DNA of 64,000 nt. Origin: Tubiluchus corallicola. Taxonomy: Eukaryota; Priapulida; Priapulimorpha; Priapulimorphida; Tubiluchidae. Every line of letters starts with the position of its first letter. Within the stretch, counting starts at the first letter, position 1. The DNA is taken from contig JAQGDQ010000038.1 in assembly GCA_030141605.1 (NCBI GenBank), positions 744,001-808,000 on the forward strand, in the 5' to 3' direction. The notes under the pieces are model-generated. The model did no database searches, was not told the origin of the DNA, and saw only the letters and a list, made by a program, of their open reading frames with translations. Below, one piece after another: positions 1 through 12,468 of the stretch. The position numbers were made by a program, and so were the translations under genes.

Positions 1-3000
1 AGCTGTTCTTTAGGAGCGGGCGAATGAGCATGGTCACGCTTACTTCTCCCTTTTGTACGATCTTTTCTCTGCATCTTAGGTGAAACTCTCACTGCTTCTT
101 CCCTTAAACCTCCAGTTCCAATACTGAAATGTCCTTTGATATCTAAGGGACTTGTTTGTGTGCCAGTCTGTATTACTCTCTTTCCTGTGGACAGCAGCAC
201 AGACTCTTTTGTCACAAATGGACCATCATGTTGTTTCAGCAATGGAGATGGCCCTCGTAATGGGCTGCCAGATGGAGAAGAACCAAGGCTTATGCAATCT
301 TCTTTAAGTGTTGAAGAGAGAGTGCTGCAACTATGCTTCTCTCGTTCCAGTGTCGAAAACGGGCTTGTCGAATCATCTTTTGTCTCTTTATAAACATGGA
401 TGGTTGCTGGATCCCGGGTTATCCCAGCAGATGGATTTGCCCCAGGACTCGGATGTACCGCACTAGATTTCAAAATGGTAGAATATGGACTAGTCCCTGG
501 GCTAGGATGTCCTGCTTCCTCGGGTTTTGTCATAGCAAAAGGACTTATTTCTCCACTAGAAATGCTCCACAACGAATCTCTTCTTGACTCGGGGCTTGAA
601 CAGAAACTACCCCTTAGTGGTGATGGGATAGGTCTGGGACTTGAGCTTCGACTATTGCTCCGTTTTGGAGTGCATGGTGGGCTTCGTGGTGGTGTCACTC
701 CATTGCCATTAACTCTGCTTTCTCCCAGTGCTTTCACTAGTTCCTTTACAGACATGCCATGCAATTCTGGTGGAATGTCTTTATTGAAACTCATATGACG
801 ATCTCTTAAAATAACATCAGGCGGTTTTTCATCTCTCACAACTCTGCGATGTATATCTGCAGATCTTTTAATACTACTCAATGATGGTTTTTCTGGAATT
901 GGAGGTTTTATTATTGGCACATTACGAGGAACATGTTTAACATTTGTCAAATCACCAATTGCACTATCATCCTGATCAGAAAATACAGACAGATTCGGTT
1001 CGTCCCCTAAGCCGTTTGCAACAAATGTGGGCTGAAGTAAAGGTTGCACTTCTGCTTGAAACACAGAGGAATTGGCTATCACACTACCACCTATAATATC
1101 ATCACATACATCTGAAAGCCCGTTTGACAAAATAACAGTTGAACCAGTATGCAAATCTTGTTTAGTAGATGGCCTAGACAAAGTGCCCATGCGTGGAAAT
1201 TCAGAATCGCCACTACTAAAAAGGCTGCTACAATGCTTTATAAATGACGGTTGTGGTTGTTGAGAAACATTACTAAAATCAAAGCCCTTTTCATCATTTT
1301 TCTCCTTTAACCTCTCATCTACTGCATCATCTTGTTGAAGATAGTAGAGGTCATAAAATGTACGACACAGTGACCAAGCTTCACCTTCAGGATTAAAACA
1401 AAACTTTCTCATGCTCTCTTTATCTAGTTTCACCCAAGTTCCCTCACTGTTGGTAATTTCATCGACTACACCAATCTGATTACCAAGTACTAACATACCA
1501 ACTGCAGCAGCTTTCAGGTTAGGCCGTGTCCTGATATTGTGGCCTGATGATCCACATTTTACCACGCGATATATTCCGCATCCATTTTGCTTGGCTTGAC
1601 CTGTGTTTTCTGTGCAAGATATATCAGGCATTTTGCGCATGATGGTTTCTTTGACAATTTCATCTAGTATTGACTTTGGCTGATCTAATGGTACAAGTAG
1701 TGTCTTGCCCAGATGCTGATTGTACTGTAGTGCCCAAGCCTCTATGTGACTGTTCTGAAATTAAATAAAACAGGTGTAAATTACATGCAATTTACTTGAA
1801 GGTTTTCTAAATGTAATTTTGATTTTTATGACAGTTACATTTATGGATCTTCTTTTACACATTTGTAAAGTTACCTAAAGCTTAATATTTGTTTCATGGG
1901 TGCAGCTGAAATGGTTTCATTAATAGAGATCGATTTATTAACAAATTGTTACTGAAACAGGCCTGTTGTAGTATACGAATCAGAATAAAAATAACTTAAA
2001 AATATGCTACCAGCTCGTAACATTGCATTACGCAAGGCAAAATCACAACAAAAGTCAAACAACAGAATCTCCAATGCTTGCACTATATATAATGCCAATT
2101 ATTATTTATGTTAGTAATACAAAAATGCAAGTTAAACATATCCAAACTGACTCCCACTAAAGTATGCAGAGACTGTTTAGTTTATAAGAGTGTTCAATGG
2201 AGCCTGCATTTTCTGGTGTAGTAAGCTAATTACCAATCTTCAGAACATGAGCAACGTAAACACTTACAACACGGCAATATTTCTTGATGGAATCATAGTC
2301 GAGCCGAAGCCAGACACCATCGTCATTATGAATTTCATCAATGAAGGTTAACGTTTCATTGTAGCGAATGATACCAATTTGCTCACTCTGGAGAGAAGGA
2401 TTCATGCGGACACGTAGACCGGCACTATTGCGTTGTATAAATTTGCGAACCTGTAACAAACGTTCAACCTTAGTAGACTAGATGAAGAAAAGTAGGACCC
2501 TGAAGCTATTTTTTCTAAACGTGGGCAATGTAGCTAGTCTCGTCGAATTTGAGTGCATCCGAAAAAACTGTTTCCATCTGAAAAATTTGTGGAAAAGTGT
2601 CAAAAAAGCCAAAAAAAAAAACAGAAAAGCCGCCAGATTTTTGTGAAAATAACTTCCCAGAATCCCAGAAAATTAACCCTAAGAGGTGACTGCGACATCT
2701 TCTCCAAGGTAATGCAACCTCTTTTCAAAATGGCCGCCATACACAATGAAATTATGCAAATTCTGCAATTACGTTAACTGTTTCACTTAAAGATATATTA
2801 TAAAAATAAAAAGGAAATTATTTTTTTTGCTGAATTTAAAAAGCTGCCCAAAAGGGATGAAAATCAACATAAAAAGTCCAATGAGCAAGAAATAAAACGG
2901 AGCCAGGGTCATGACATATATCAAGATGATTAATTTGGATTCGCGATCAATCTAAAATCATCCATTTTCAAAATAGATGACAAGATAGCTGTTTTGCTAG

Positions 3001-6000
3001 TTCCTAAAGCCATATCGTAGAGCAGATAAGATTATGATTTTGCTTTTAAAATATAGCTTTTTAAGGTCAAGGAATCCATATTTGATTAGAATTCAAATAT
3101 GGAAGCCAGGATTTAGGGTGTATCCAACATGTCTGCAATTCTCAAGATGACCAAGATGACCTTAAATTGAGAATGACACATTTGGTTTTTTGTTTTTTAT
3201 AACAAATCTTTAGGCGAAACAGCTAATATAACTGCATGATGATCAGCATAATTTCGTTCTGTACAGCGGTCACTTCTGAAATAAAAGTAACAGAAACAAA
3301 TTTTATAGTCCAACTGCTCTGGAATAAATGTCATAATCGCTTCTTCATATTAATTTTGTGAGAATTTCTTTTAATTTATATATATATAGTTACTGCAAAA
3401 ACTTGGCAGCTATTTTGCTTCTTGCAATTTTAACCATTTCAGCTGATTTTTCAACTTGGCAAGTTTTTTTTTGGATTCAGCATTGTCAAATTGATAAGAC
3501 TGCCTATGTTAACCACTTTTAGAAAACAATGCCCTTCAAACTTCACAAAAGCACCTTTTCTTCTAGTCTATTGGATAAGAAAATGTACTGAAACTGCAAT
3601 GACATTTAATCAACAAAGAAACAGTAATCCAAAAAACAGATTTTATGGTAATTAAACAAATTAATTCACTATGATTTAGAGTATATAATTGACATTATTA
3701 GTCTAATTAACCTTAAGAATTAGTCTATTTTGACAGATCACTGCCAATTATCACTCTGCCTTTATTAAAACACAAAATAGTAATACATGTATGTGTGACA
3801 TTAATAAATCGCTCGCGCTTTTGTCACAAACACCACTTTACAAAAATTGTTAATTTGTAACAAATTAAAAGTTCATCTATTGTAAGAAAACTGAAAATGG
3901 TGTTTAGTCCTAGTTAACATATTAAGCACAAACGGCATGTGCAACCGTATGTGCACGATGAAGCAAATAAACACCTACTGTCAGAGAACAGAACAAGCTC
4001 AGCTTCCATGATTTGCTAATAAATATAATCAAAACACAGAAATACTGAAAAAACAGCAAAATTAACCAGAAGACGATTTTTTTCATGCAAATAAACGAAA
4101 ATGCATTTGAAAGCACAGCATAAAATGAATATAATTTTCAAATTTAAGTAAAAAAGTTCAGTGGAAGTAGGCTCTTATTCAACAGTAGATGAGCAGAACA
4201 AGCAGAGCCGCGCAACAGGACCCAGTGTTAATTCAAAAAAAAACTTGCTATGTATAATAAATAAACAAAAGCATGTAAATCTAACTCTTAATGACTAATT
4301 TACTAATTTGCAACGTTAACCTACCTCTTTGACCCCATCAGAAGTCATGTGCGCACAAGAAACTTTTTGCGTTTTTGAAATTTAACCGTTCTGCTTTAAA
4401 ATCCATTGTCATTTAATCACCAAATAATGTGTTTTACATATTTGCACCATCTATTTGCACTTAAATATGCACTATTTGCACAACGTGTCTCCTGTATAAC
4501 TTATAAGAATATTAACAACTAGATACCTTGCTAGGTTGAGCTGAGCATTTTTGGTTGGCATAAGGCGGCTGCGAAATTCCCTGAGGTGGTTCTTTTACTT
4601 CAACTTTTTGTGCCTCTGTATCAAAACCATCTACTGTTACATGTAGAGAGTACCAGCTGCAACACCCAGGACTCCAGTTAGCAATGTATGAACCATTGTT
4701 TTGAGCACGCACCAACATGTTCTCACTTGGGCGCCTTACAGTGGGAGAAGCCAGACGGAGTTCCTCAAATGAATAGTTATCATAGTGCTTCATCATACAA
4801 ATGGCATTATAACACATCTTGTCTTTTACAGTACCCTCATATGGAACATCAAGATTTGGTACAGGATGTCCACCATATGCAGCAGAACCATGCACTACTT
4901 TTGTTATGCGTGGCATTTTTCTCATTCCATTACTTGCCTTTGATGAGTCAAATTTATCAATTGGGATAGCCTTCATTTCAACTTTTAAATTAGGTACATG
5001 CACGACATTACCATACTGGTCTTTGGTTAATATAGTGATCACAGTAGGCCAACTGCAATGTAACTCCTTTTTATTGCAGATAATTTCACATTTGCTAGGA
5101 TCTACATAAGAATCCGGTTGCAACCACCGAGCTAGGCGTCCACCACTTGTTCCAGGAGTGCACTTTACAAAGTCTTTCAGGAAAGCTCTTTCATTAGATT
5201 GACTGCAGAAAGGCAATGCCCCATCAAGAGCTTGATGAATAGATACCAAACTAGATAGAGCATAACCTCTTCCAAGAATACTAGAATGAGTGGCATATAC
5301 TTGTTCTGCTACCTCCTCAACAGTCTCAGCATCTTCAATGTCTGGTGATTCTGCAGATGGCGGAAGTGTTAAACCTTTGCGAAGCAGTGATGCTGCGCAC
5401 ATACCTCCCAAATACGCAAGTTCTTTTTCCAATTGTCGCAGTCCTTCAGTAGACTGTTTCTTCCATTCATAGCCTATGACCAAACACTTGAAGCCATAAA
5501 GCGCAGACTTATCATCCTTCACATAATCAGATGCCGTTTCCAAGGAAAAATGTAGCTCATTACCAGGCAAGACAACAGCATTTGTTGGCCAATTCTGTGT
5601 GCCGCTGAATCGATACAGAACTGGAACAAGATGCCTCTGTCCATCATTATTTTGAACGTATTTACCAGGTATCAACAACTGTAATGAGTCTTCAGCTTGC
5701 ACTGTTCCACACTGAGGGTCAAATTCCACTGACATCCATGTTACAGCTTCTGGAAAGCAAACTTTATATTTTGCGACTGCTGCTGGCTTGTAAGGATGCT
5801 CACTCTCAATAAGTGCATAATGATTTGATGTTGTGCAAAGCTTATCATCAAGATGGTTGGCTACAGCTACAATTTGTTGCATCTGTGGGGCTGAAGAATA
5901 AATCCGATTGTTCAGAGCTGCCACAGAAGGCAAAATCTCTTGCAACAATCCTAATACCTGAACAGCGCTTTTAGGACTAAGTGAAATGACAGGTCCTATG

Positions 6001-9000
6001 TAAGCTAAGACTCGAGGCAGAAGAGAAGAAAACAGATCTTGTGCACCTAACGTTTCAATCAGGTTATCTTCTTGGTTAATTTGGGCACAAGTTAACAGTT
6101 CAGCAGCACTTTTAGCAATGCTTCCAACAATGTACAACACATTTTTAGTAGCTTGTATCTCTGCATATGCTCGAGCATTTTCTTGGTTACCTCTAAATGG
6201 AGAACTGTAGTAAACTATTTGAGGAAGTTGTCCTCGCACGTGATTTGTACCATTGCTACTCAGTGAGCAAGGAAAGAAAGAAAAGATGGTACCATCTGAT
6301 CCTTTTACAGATGACAAACCTGCTTCACCATTAGTTGTTTTGCCTCCATGCATTCTTAGTCTGAAAATGTGTGTAATATGTCTGAAGTTAAAATTTTCCA
6401 AATACTTTTATAAAATCATTATTAGCAAAATGTTTCAATTTCAAAAATATGAATGCTCACAAATGCTGCAACGTATATTAATCTTAAATGTAATTCACAG
6501 TGACAAAATAAACAATAAATTACAGAAGAATTCAACATTTTGCAAATAGAAATTAAAGTTTAGCTGCCAGGCCAAAAATCACACCACAGCTGTCTGCTAA
6601 TAAATCCATTAAAGATCCCATTTGTATCACAGGTTAAAAACAAATGACATACCTGACAGCATATTTGATCCCTTCTTTTATTGGTACAGGGTTATCAAAC
6701 TTCACTTCAACGACTTCATTTGCACATTCTTCTGGTCCAAATGTTCCCTTCACAATTTCTAAGCTGTTCCAGCGTTGAGTGTGGGATGGATTGCTACTGT
6801 TTCCACTCAACTGTTAAAATGTGGAGTAAAGACAAAAAATCACTTTTTACAACAGCTTATCTTTGCATTCATGTTTCTTGTTTTATAATTTTGTTACTAG
6901 CTAAATTTCATATAAGTTATGTTTTCCTACAGATTGGCTTCCTGCAACACTCATCAACAAGCTTTAAGTCATGGCTACTGGTGGGAACCAGTACCTAGTT
7001 CATTATGATAGCCTCTTAAGATGAAACAATGAACTAGCAGACATGTTTTACGCATCAACAGATACGTATATTAGGTAATTAGCTCAGGCAGCATGGCACA
7101 TGAAACAGCCAAAAAGCAGCTTTCCTGGCAGTCACCCGTACATTTGTTAACTAGGCTTACAGTTGCTTAACTTCAGTCATAAATCATGCACTGTGACTGT
7201 TCAATTATTTCGCTTGCCCAGTAAAATATTATGAACCATGATTGTAGTATATGACACATATCATATACAGAAATTCAAGTCACAGTATTTAGAATTTACA
7301 TAACATACTAATTGGAATAAAGTAGTTAATTAAAAACGTCATCATTTGACTTACATCATCCAGTAACTCCAGTTCAAAATCATAGTTCATACTGCCTCCA
7401 TACACGTAACAGCCTGCAATCATTATCCCAGGCTTATCAACAGTGAAGCATACAGCATCTGGTGATCCATTTCCTGTGTTCCAACTTCTACCTGCACTAG
7501 TACGAGGGAATCGTGTTGGAGTGACATAGATAGGAAGTGTGGAGCTAGTCATGTCTATCTCACATCCGGCTGCAGCTGCTGCTAACTCACCAACCAATGT
7601 TGATAATGTCATGCATGTATTAGAAACGAGGATTTCACTAAAGCACACATGCTGCTGATCGAGCAACTGCTTTACAGGAAGTATTATGATTAACAGGAGT
7701 TTCTCTAGGAGATCCTTAAATGTGTATGTTCCAGTCTTAGAATGATCTGCAAGACTTCGCTCTCTCATGTATGAAATAAGCAAGGGAAAGCGTGGGGTCA
7801 CATCAGTGGTAACAAGTGTCTCTTCTCCACTGAAAGGAATTTTGCCTAATTTACCTGGATCAGCATCACTAATTACTTTAAACAGGCTTGAAAGTTTCAC
7901 CACTGGACTGCAAAGAGCTGCCATTACAGCAGCCAGCAGACGATCTTTACCTTCAAGTCCATGGCCACTATTGTCAACTAGGATAAGCAAATCACATAAA
8001 GCCATCCACTTCAGTTCGTCGATAGGATAAAAGACATGAAAACACGAAATAAATGTGTTCGAACACTCGTCCAATATCTTCTCCCTAAGTGGCAAGTATT
8101 TAGTTGCTGGCTGTGTTAGAGTCCGCCGTGGTGATGCATGGACAGCTTTTCTGTCAGATAAAATCTTTTTCAGTATAGCTCTGGTATCTCCAACACAGAC
8201 CGCAAGCTGACGACATTCAGTTGGTAATGTCTCAAAGGTTCCGCAGTTAGGATAGATCTCATTAATGTAAGTCTTTATCAGACGTAAGCAGGCTCTGCAA
8301 ATATACACAAATCTTTCCAAATCTAGAAGAGCTGCTTGAGCATCAATGCCCTTCATCTGCTGCACTTCAGAAAGATTGATGTTAAAAGCATCCCAACCCC
8401 AATGCAACAGTCGAAGTAAAGACTCAAAACATTCAGGTGACACTTTGCGAGCAAACTGTTTACTAAGAATACTAACAGGCTCTGTATCTTCCAATGTTTT
8501 TGAACTTGACATAGAGTCTTTAGTTACAATTCTGTACAATAGTTGAGGAATTTGACCAGCATTCACATCAGTACCATTGTTGGACTTTTTTGAGCTTTTG
8601 AAAGAAAATGTCACATGATCATCGGTTGTCACAAGTGGCTGTCCACTAGACCCACAGTCACTACTTGGACCCAAAACACAAGCCCAAGCAACGTACCACC
8701 TGCCACAGTATATCGGGATTGGTTCGTCAAAAAGTATTTGGTATTTTTCTCTAGGGCTGCACTCATAATGGACTTCATCAGATTCAGCAAGAAGTTCACC
8801 TTCCGACTCTAACTCCCCACCATCAAGTCCAATGTCAAATAAACGTATTTTGCCAATGTACTCTCCCCTTCCTCCAAATAATCCAAATCCACCTACGAGT
8901 ACGTCCGTGTCACAAGAAAAACGAATTGCCTCTTTTGAATGACCACTGTATCCCCAGCCACCACCATAACTCTCAAAGCGATTTACTGCAAGGTAATCTT

Positions 9001-12000
9001 CCTTGGTATAACTTTTATTTATACTAGGTAAGTCTTTATTGTCTTCACATATGGAAAAACCCATGTTTTGAGCAAGAGTCAAGGTATCCAGGGCACCAAG
9101 TAGGTGAAGCGCTGTGTGTGATCTTGTCGTCCAATTGCCAGGATGAGCAGGAAGTGAAAGCTCTGGGCTAAGAATGTTAGGATCGCCATCTTTTCCTAAC
9201 AAGCGTGCTTCTGCGGCAATTACATTATAGCACAAAAATGAGTTCAGTGTGGGATTGAAACTCCACAGAACATTATACAATGGATCAAGACAAACACTAT
9301 ATCCAATCAGATCAGCCTGATCACTGCCAGTTGGAAAACTGCGACAAGTGCCATCTAAGGGATTTATCATTAAGCAAGCAATTTGTGAAGAACTATCTTC
9401 AAAACTAGGTATGACTCCTATACAAGTTTTACTGGCTATAATATTGCATTTACGTAAACTGTGCAAATTCACCAAAGACTCGTCAATTCTGACAAAAGTC
9501 TGGTCACTAGAAGCACTTATCCACATTGCTCGTCGGCCGTGCTTTAAGCCAATCCCCGGCACTGGACCAGGTAGCGAATTCCATTGTGCCTTGCAAATGG
9601 TTTGTCCTTCACATAAAATGCGACCAAGCTGACCTTTCTGATGACTGCCGAATGTCAGAACTTGTCCCTTCGTGGTAAGCACAGCTGTAAAGTTACTACC
9701 AGAAGCAACTTGGACAGCTGGACCAGGAAGAACCACTTTAGTTGGAAGTTCACGAATGCTTGAGTCACCTTGGCCTAATTGACCATATTGGCCATTGCCA
9801 AATGCATAAACGTCACCATTTTGCACTAAAACAACTGTATGATGCAGCCCACAGACCACTTGAACTGCACTTACATCACCATTACCAATTAGAACAGGAC
9901 CTGGTGGAAGAGAGCACATCTTGCTCTTGTCTTGTTCTTGATCACTACCTTCATCAACGACTTTATTTATTCTTGTTATGACTTGCTGAACAAGCTTATT
10001 CTTAAGTTTACCCTTCCGTTCATCTGCATGCCTTGATATCAAACCTTCAGCCAACTGTCCACCTTGAATTTCTTCTTTACCTGCTGAAAGGTTAGCAGGC
10101 ATCAGATGATGTGTCTTTGCCAACACTTCGAACAGAGAATTTCTATCAGTAGGTCGAGCAGCTCCAGCGCAAATTCGACAACAGCCACACTCCGAGCAGC
10201 CGGCATCCCCAGAGCCACATCCGCAGGGCATTCCTGGCTGTCTGTCAGGTCTTCCACTACTTATACAACTGCTACCGTAACCTGTACATTCTCCACATAT
10301 GGTGCATACCATGCATTGGAAAGAATCCCAACGATGTCGCCCAGGTGCACACATTATGTCACTGTATTCTACTTCCTCATCTTCAAGCTCTTCTTCATTT
10401 GCTGTTGTCATGGCAACAGTCATGACCTCTCTCGGCTGAGAACAGAATTCTCGTCCACACTGGCCTTTGTTATTTACTCCAAAACTATATACTTTGCCTT
10501 TATTAGTCAGCACAGCTGTATGTGCCTTACCAAGTGCTACATGACAAACTACAACGTCTTTCAGATCAGTAACTAGACCAGAAGAATCACAATACTGTGT
10601 ATCTTTGCCAAACATATACAATTGGCCATCCTTTGTGACAATGGCACTAGTATCATTACTACATGCAGCATAGACAACATGCTTGCCTTCTAATCGTATC
10701 ATTTTTTTGGGTTTAATAGGTTTCAGTTGGCGTCTGCTCTTATTGCTATCGCCATCTTCTCCTCTCCGTGCCAGTCCAGTGAAGAACACTGTACCTTCTT
10801 CTGACACTAAAAGAGCATGCTGTCCGTCATGACCGACAGCACAATGTACAATTTTTGGTGACTTTATAATGGGAAGTTCTGTCCATTTTGTTACTAAAGG
10901 TCCCCCTTGCTTAAGGCCAAGACTCTGTGGTTTACCTGTGAATAAAACTTTACCAGCCATCGTTCTTATCATGCTGAATTCTTTTCCCGAAACAACTTGT
11001 GCAATATCATCATCTTCCAATTGTACAGCAACAGGTCTGAGACCAGACTCGTCAGAAATGCTGCAGTAACCAAATGTATCTAAACACTTCCTGGCTAATT
11101 TTAAAGTAACTTCTCCCATACAGTGCATAGGAGCATGTGCTGGGCTAAACCAACGCACTACAAAGTTATCATTTCTGCTTGCAGCTATGTGACCTATACG
11201 TTCACCATCACTAAACATAATGTTTGGACCAAAGATATCTCCTTCAAGACTAATTCTTTCACCTTCTTTAAGAGTTTCTCTATCAATTACTGTTAAAGTG
11301 CTATACTTCTGATCTAACACTTTGTAAAACAACTGACCTTTAGCGAAAGCCAGCCAGCCAGGACTACCATTGTTAAAAATACTTCGGCAAAGATATACAT
11401 GTCCTTTAATCGTTCCTCCATAGCCAGACCCAACTTTAAATAAACCTTGTGAGCTGGCAACATACAGAAACCTGCCATCACTTGCCAGTGCACTATGAAG
11501 CTTGTTGTTTTCTTTCTTTTCTGTTGCTTTTGTTGGTACACAAAGATGGATAGTATCAACAAGTGATTTCTGTCTGATACCATAAGTAAGCCAGTCAGGT
11601 TTGAATGTATTGCCCAGCAAAACAGCATGAATACTTCTTTGTAAAGAAGACAAAATTCCAGGTAACTTTATTACCTGGCAGTTTAAGCTAGTTTGGCTCA
11701 TCAGTAAAGCCGAAGAAGCCTGGAGCATCTTGCCCGTATCACCCCTAGCAACAACCAGACTAAGTAAACAAGCACATGCGAGTGATGTCAGTGTGTCGAC
11801 ATGAGATGCTGGAGACGGTGTTGTTGCAATATTAAGCAAAGAGTCAAATAGGCTATTAATTACATCATTTGGTTCAGATTTTAGTCCTTCTGGCTGCTGT
11901 CCTTGTAGCAGATCTAGTAAGGCCTGGAGAGCTCGAGCACATAAACTTGGGTGGCTTGTACGAGATTCATGTATTAGTTCAAATACACTACATAAACCAA

Positions 12001-12415
12001 TTCCAACGACTTTCGCTATTTGAATGGGTTCTTTTACTTGATTATCTTCATCTGCATCAGAATCAGCTTGTAAATCGCTGGTAGTTGATAAATATATGTT
12101 AGCAGAATCTTTAACTTGTCTTTCTAATATGGCTAGCCTGATTCGCCAGTAAACTGCAAACAGTGAAGGGTTGACTGCAAGGTCAATAACAGGTGCCAAA
12201 GACCTACTAAAGTCATGTTCGGCAACTTTCTTCTTTTCGTTGCTCTTGTAAGAATATTTGTTTCTTTTGGGTGACCTTTTTGCTTTCTTTTTGAACTTGC
12301 TGTCAGAATTTTTGAAGAGCTCCAAAAATTCTGCTTGCATATCTTCAGCTTTCTTCTTAGAAAGAAATGCCGATGGATTTAAAAATGATGCTTTTACTGC
12401 ACTCTCTACTCCCAT
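1..12415 (-). CDS. MYCBP2: MYCBP2/Highwire/RPM-1 E3 ubiquitin ligase, 5' part, runs off left edge
   Basis: Giant PHR-family RING ligase; in animals it controls synapse and axon development and binds an F-box protein and RAE1. Exons (minus): 12415-7355, 6810-6653, 6360-4527, 2450-2268, 1754-<1. All borders are GT-AG and in phase, giving 2996 codons. Visible in order: N-terminal helical region (LLQGQQPEG); RCC1-like repeats at ~490-930 (VYSFGVNNKGQCG, VYAFGNGQYGQLG, VLTFGSHQKGQLG) with a Cys-rich insert at ~690-750; PHR1 at ~1140 (RFESYGGGWGYSGHS); PHR2 from ~1640 (RSWNTGNGSPDAV); a filamin-like segment near 2200; two SH3-like segments, one in exon 4 and one early in exon 5 (GHNIRTRPNLKA); then a long Ser/Pro-rich disordered region. 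The C-terminal DOC and Cys-relay RING parts lie outside the window. The long reading frame opens at a TTG, but an in-frame TGA at 12449-12451 and the first ATG at 12413-12415 fix the start. The family is ~4,700 aa in humans. Intron 4 holds a foldback transposon. Confidence 0.96.
2470..3575. mobile_element. Foldback-type element with long terminal inverted repeats, copy 1
   Basis: In MYCBP2 intron 4, same orientation and family as the copy at 54.3-55.3 kb. Shared landmarks are a left arm with tagtagactaga and ttttttctaaac, an interior aaaatggccgcca and tttaggcgaaa, and a right arm with ttgataagactg and ttctagtctattgg. The right arm is inverted relative to the left. About 1.1 kb, diverged, non-coding. 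Confidence 0.8.
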
Positions 12416-12468
12416 TGCACTTGCCACGATATCTTCAGTCAAGGCATGTCAGTGATGTCAGCATTCCT
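12416..12468 (-). promoter_or_regulatory. MYCBP2 5' leader: splice acceptor and two short upstream ORFs
   Basis: Read on the minus strand, a pyrimidine-rich stretch ends in ATAG at 12467-12468, a likely acceptor joining an unseen 5' non-coding exon. Between it and the main ATG are two short upstream ORFs: ATG at 12462-12464, closing after nine codons, and ATG at 12445-12447, closing after two. Both end before the main start and could lower translation of this very large protein. The upstream exon and promoter were not located. Confidence 0.5.

Noticed and set aside
136..1263. Plus-strand ORFs of 60-130 codons
   Set aside because: They overlap the long open MYCBP2 exon 5 on the minus strand, which has clear family similarity; they are antisense shadows.
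12416..12442. TTG start for the long MYCBP2 reading frame
   Set aside because: TTG is not a normal eukaryotic start; an in-frame TGA lies just upstream and an ATG nine codons downstream.
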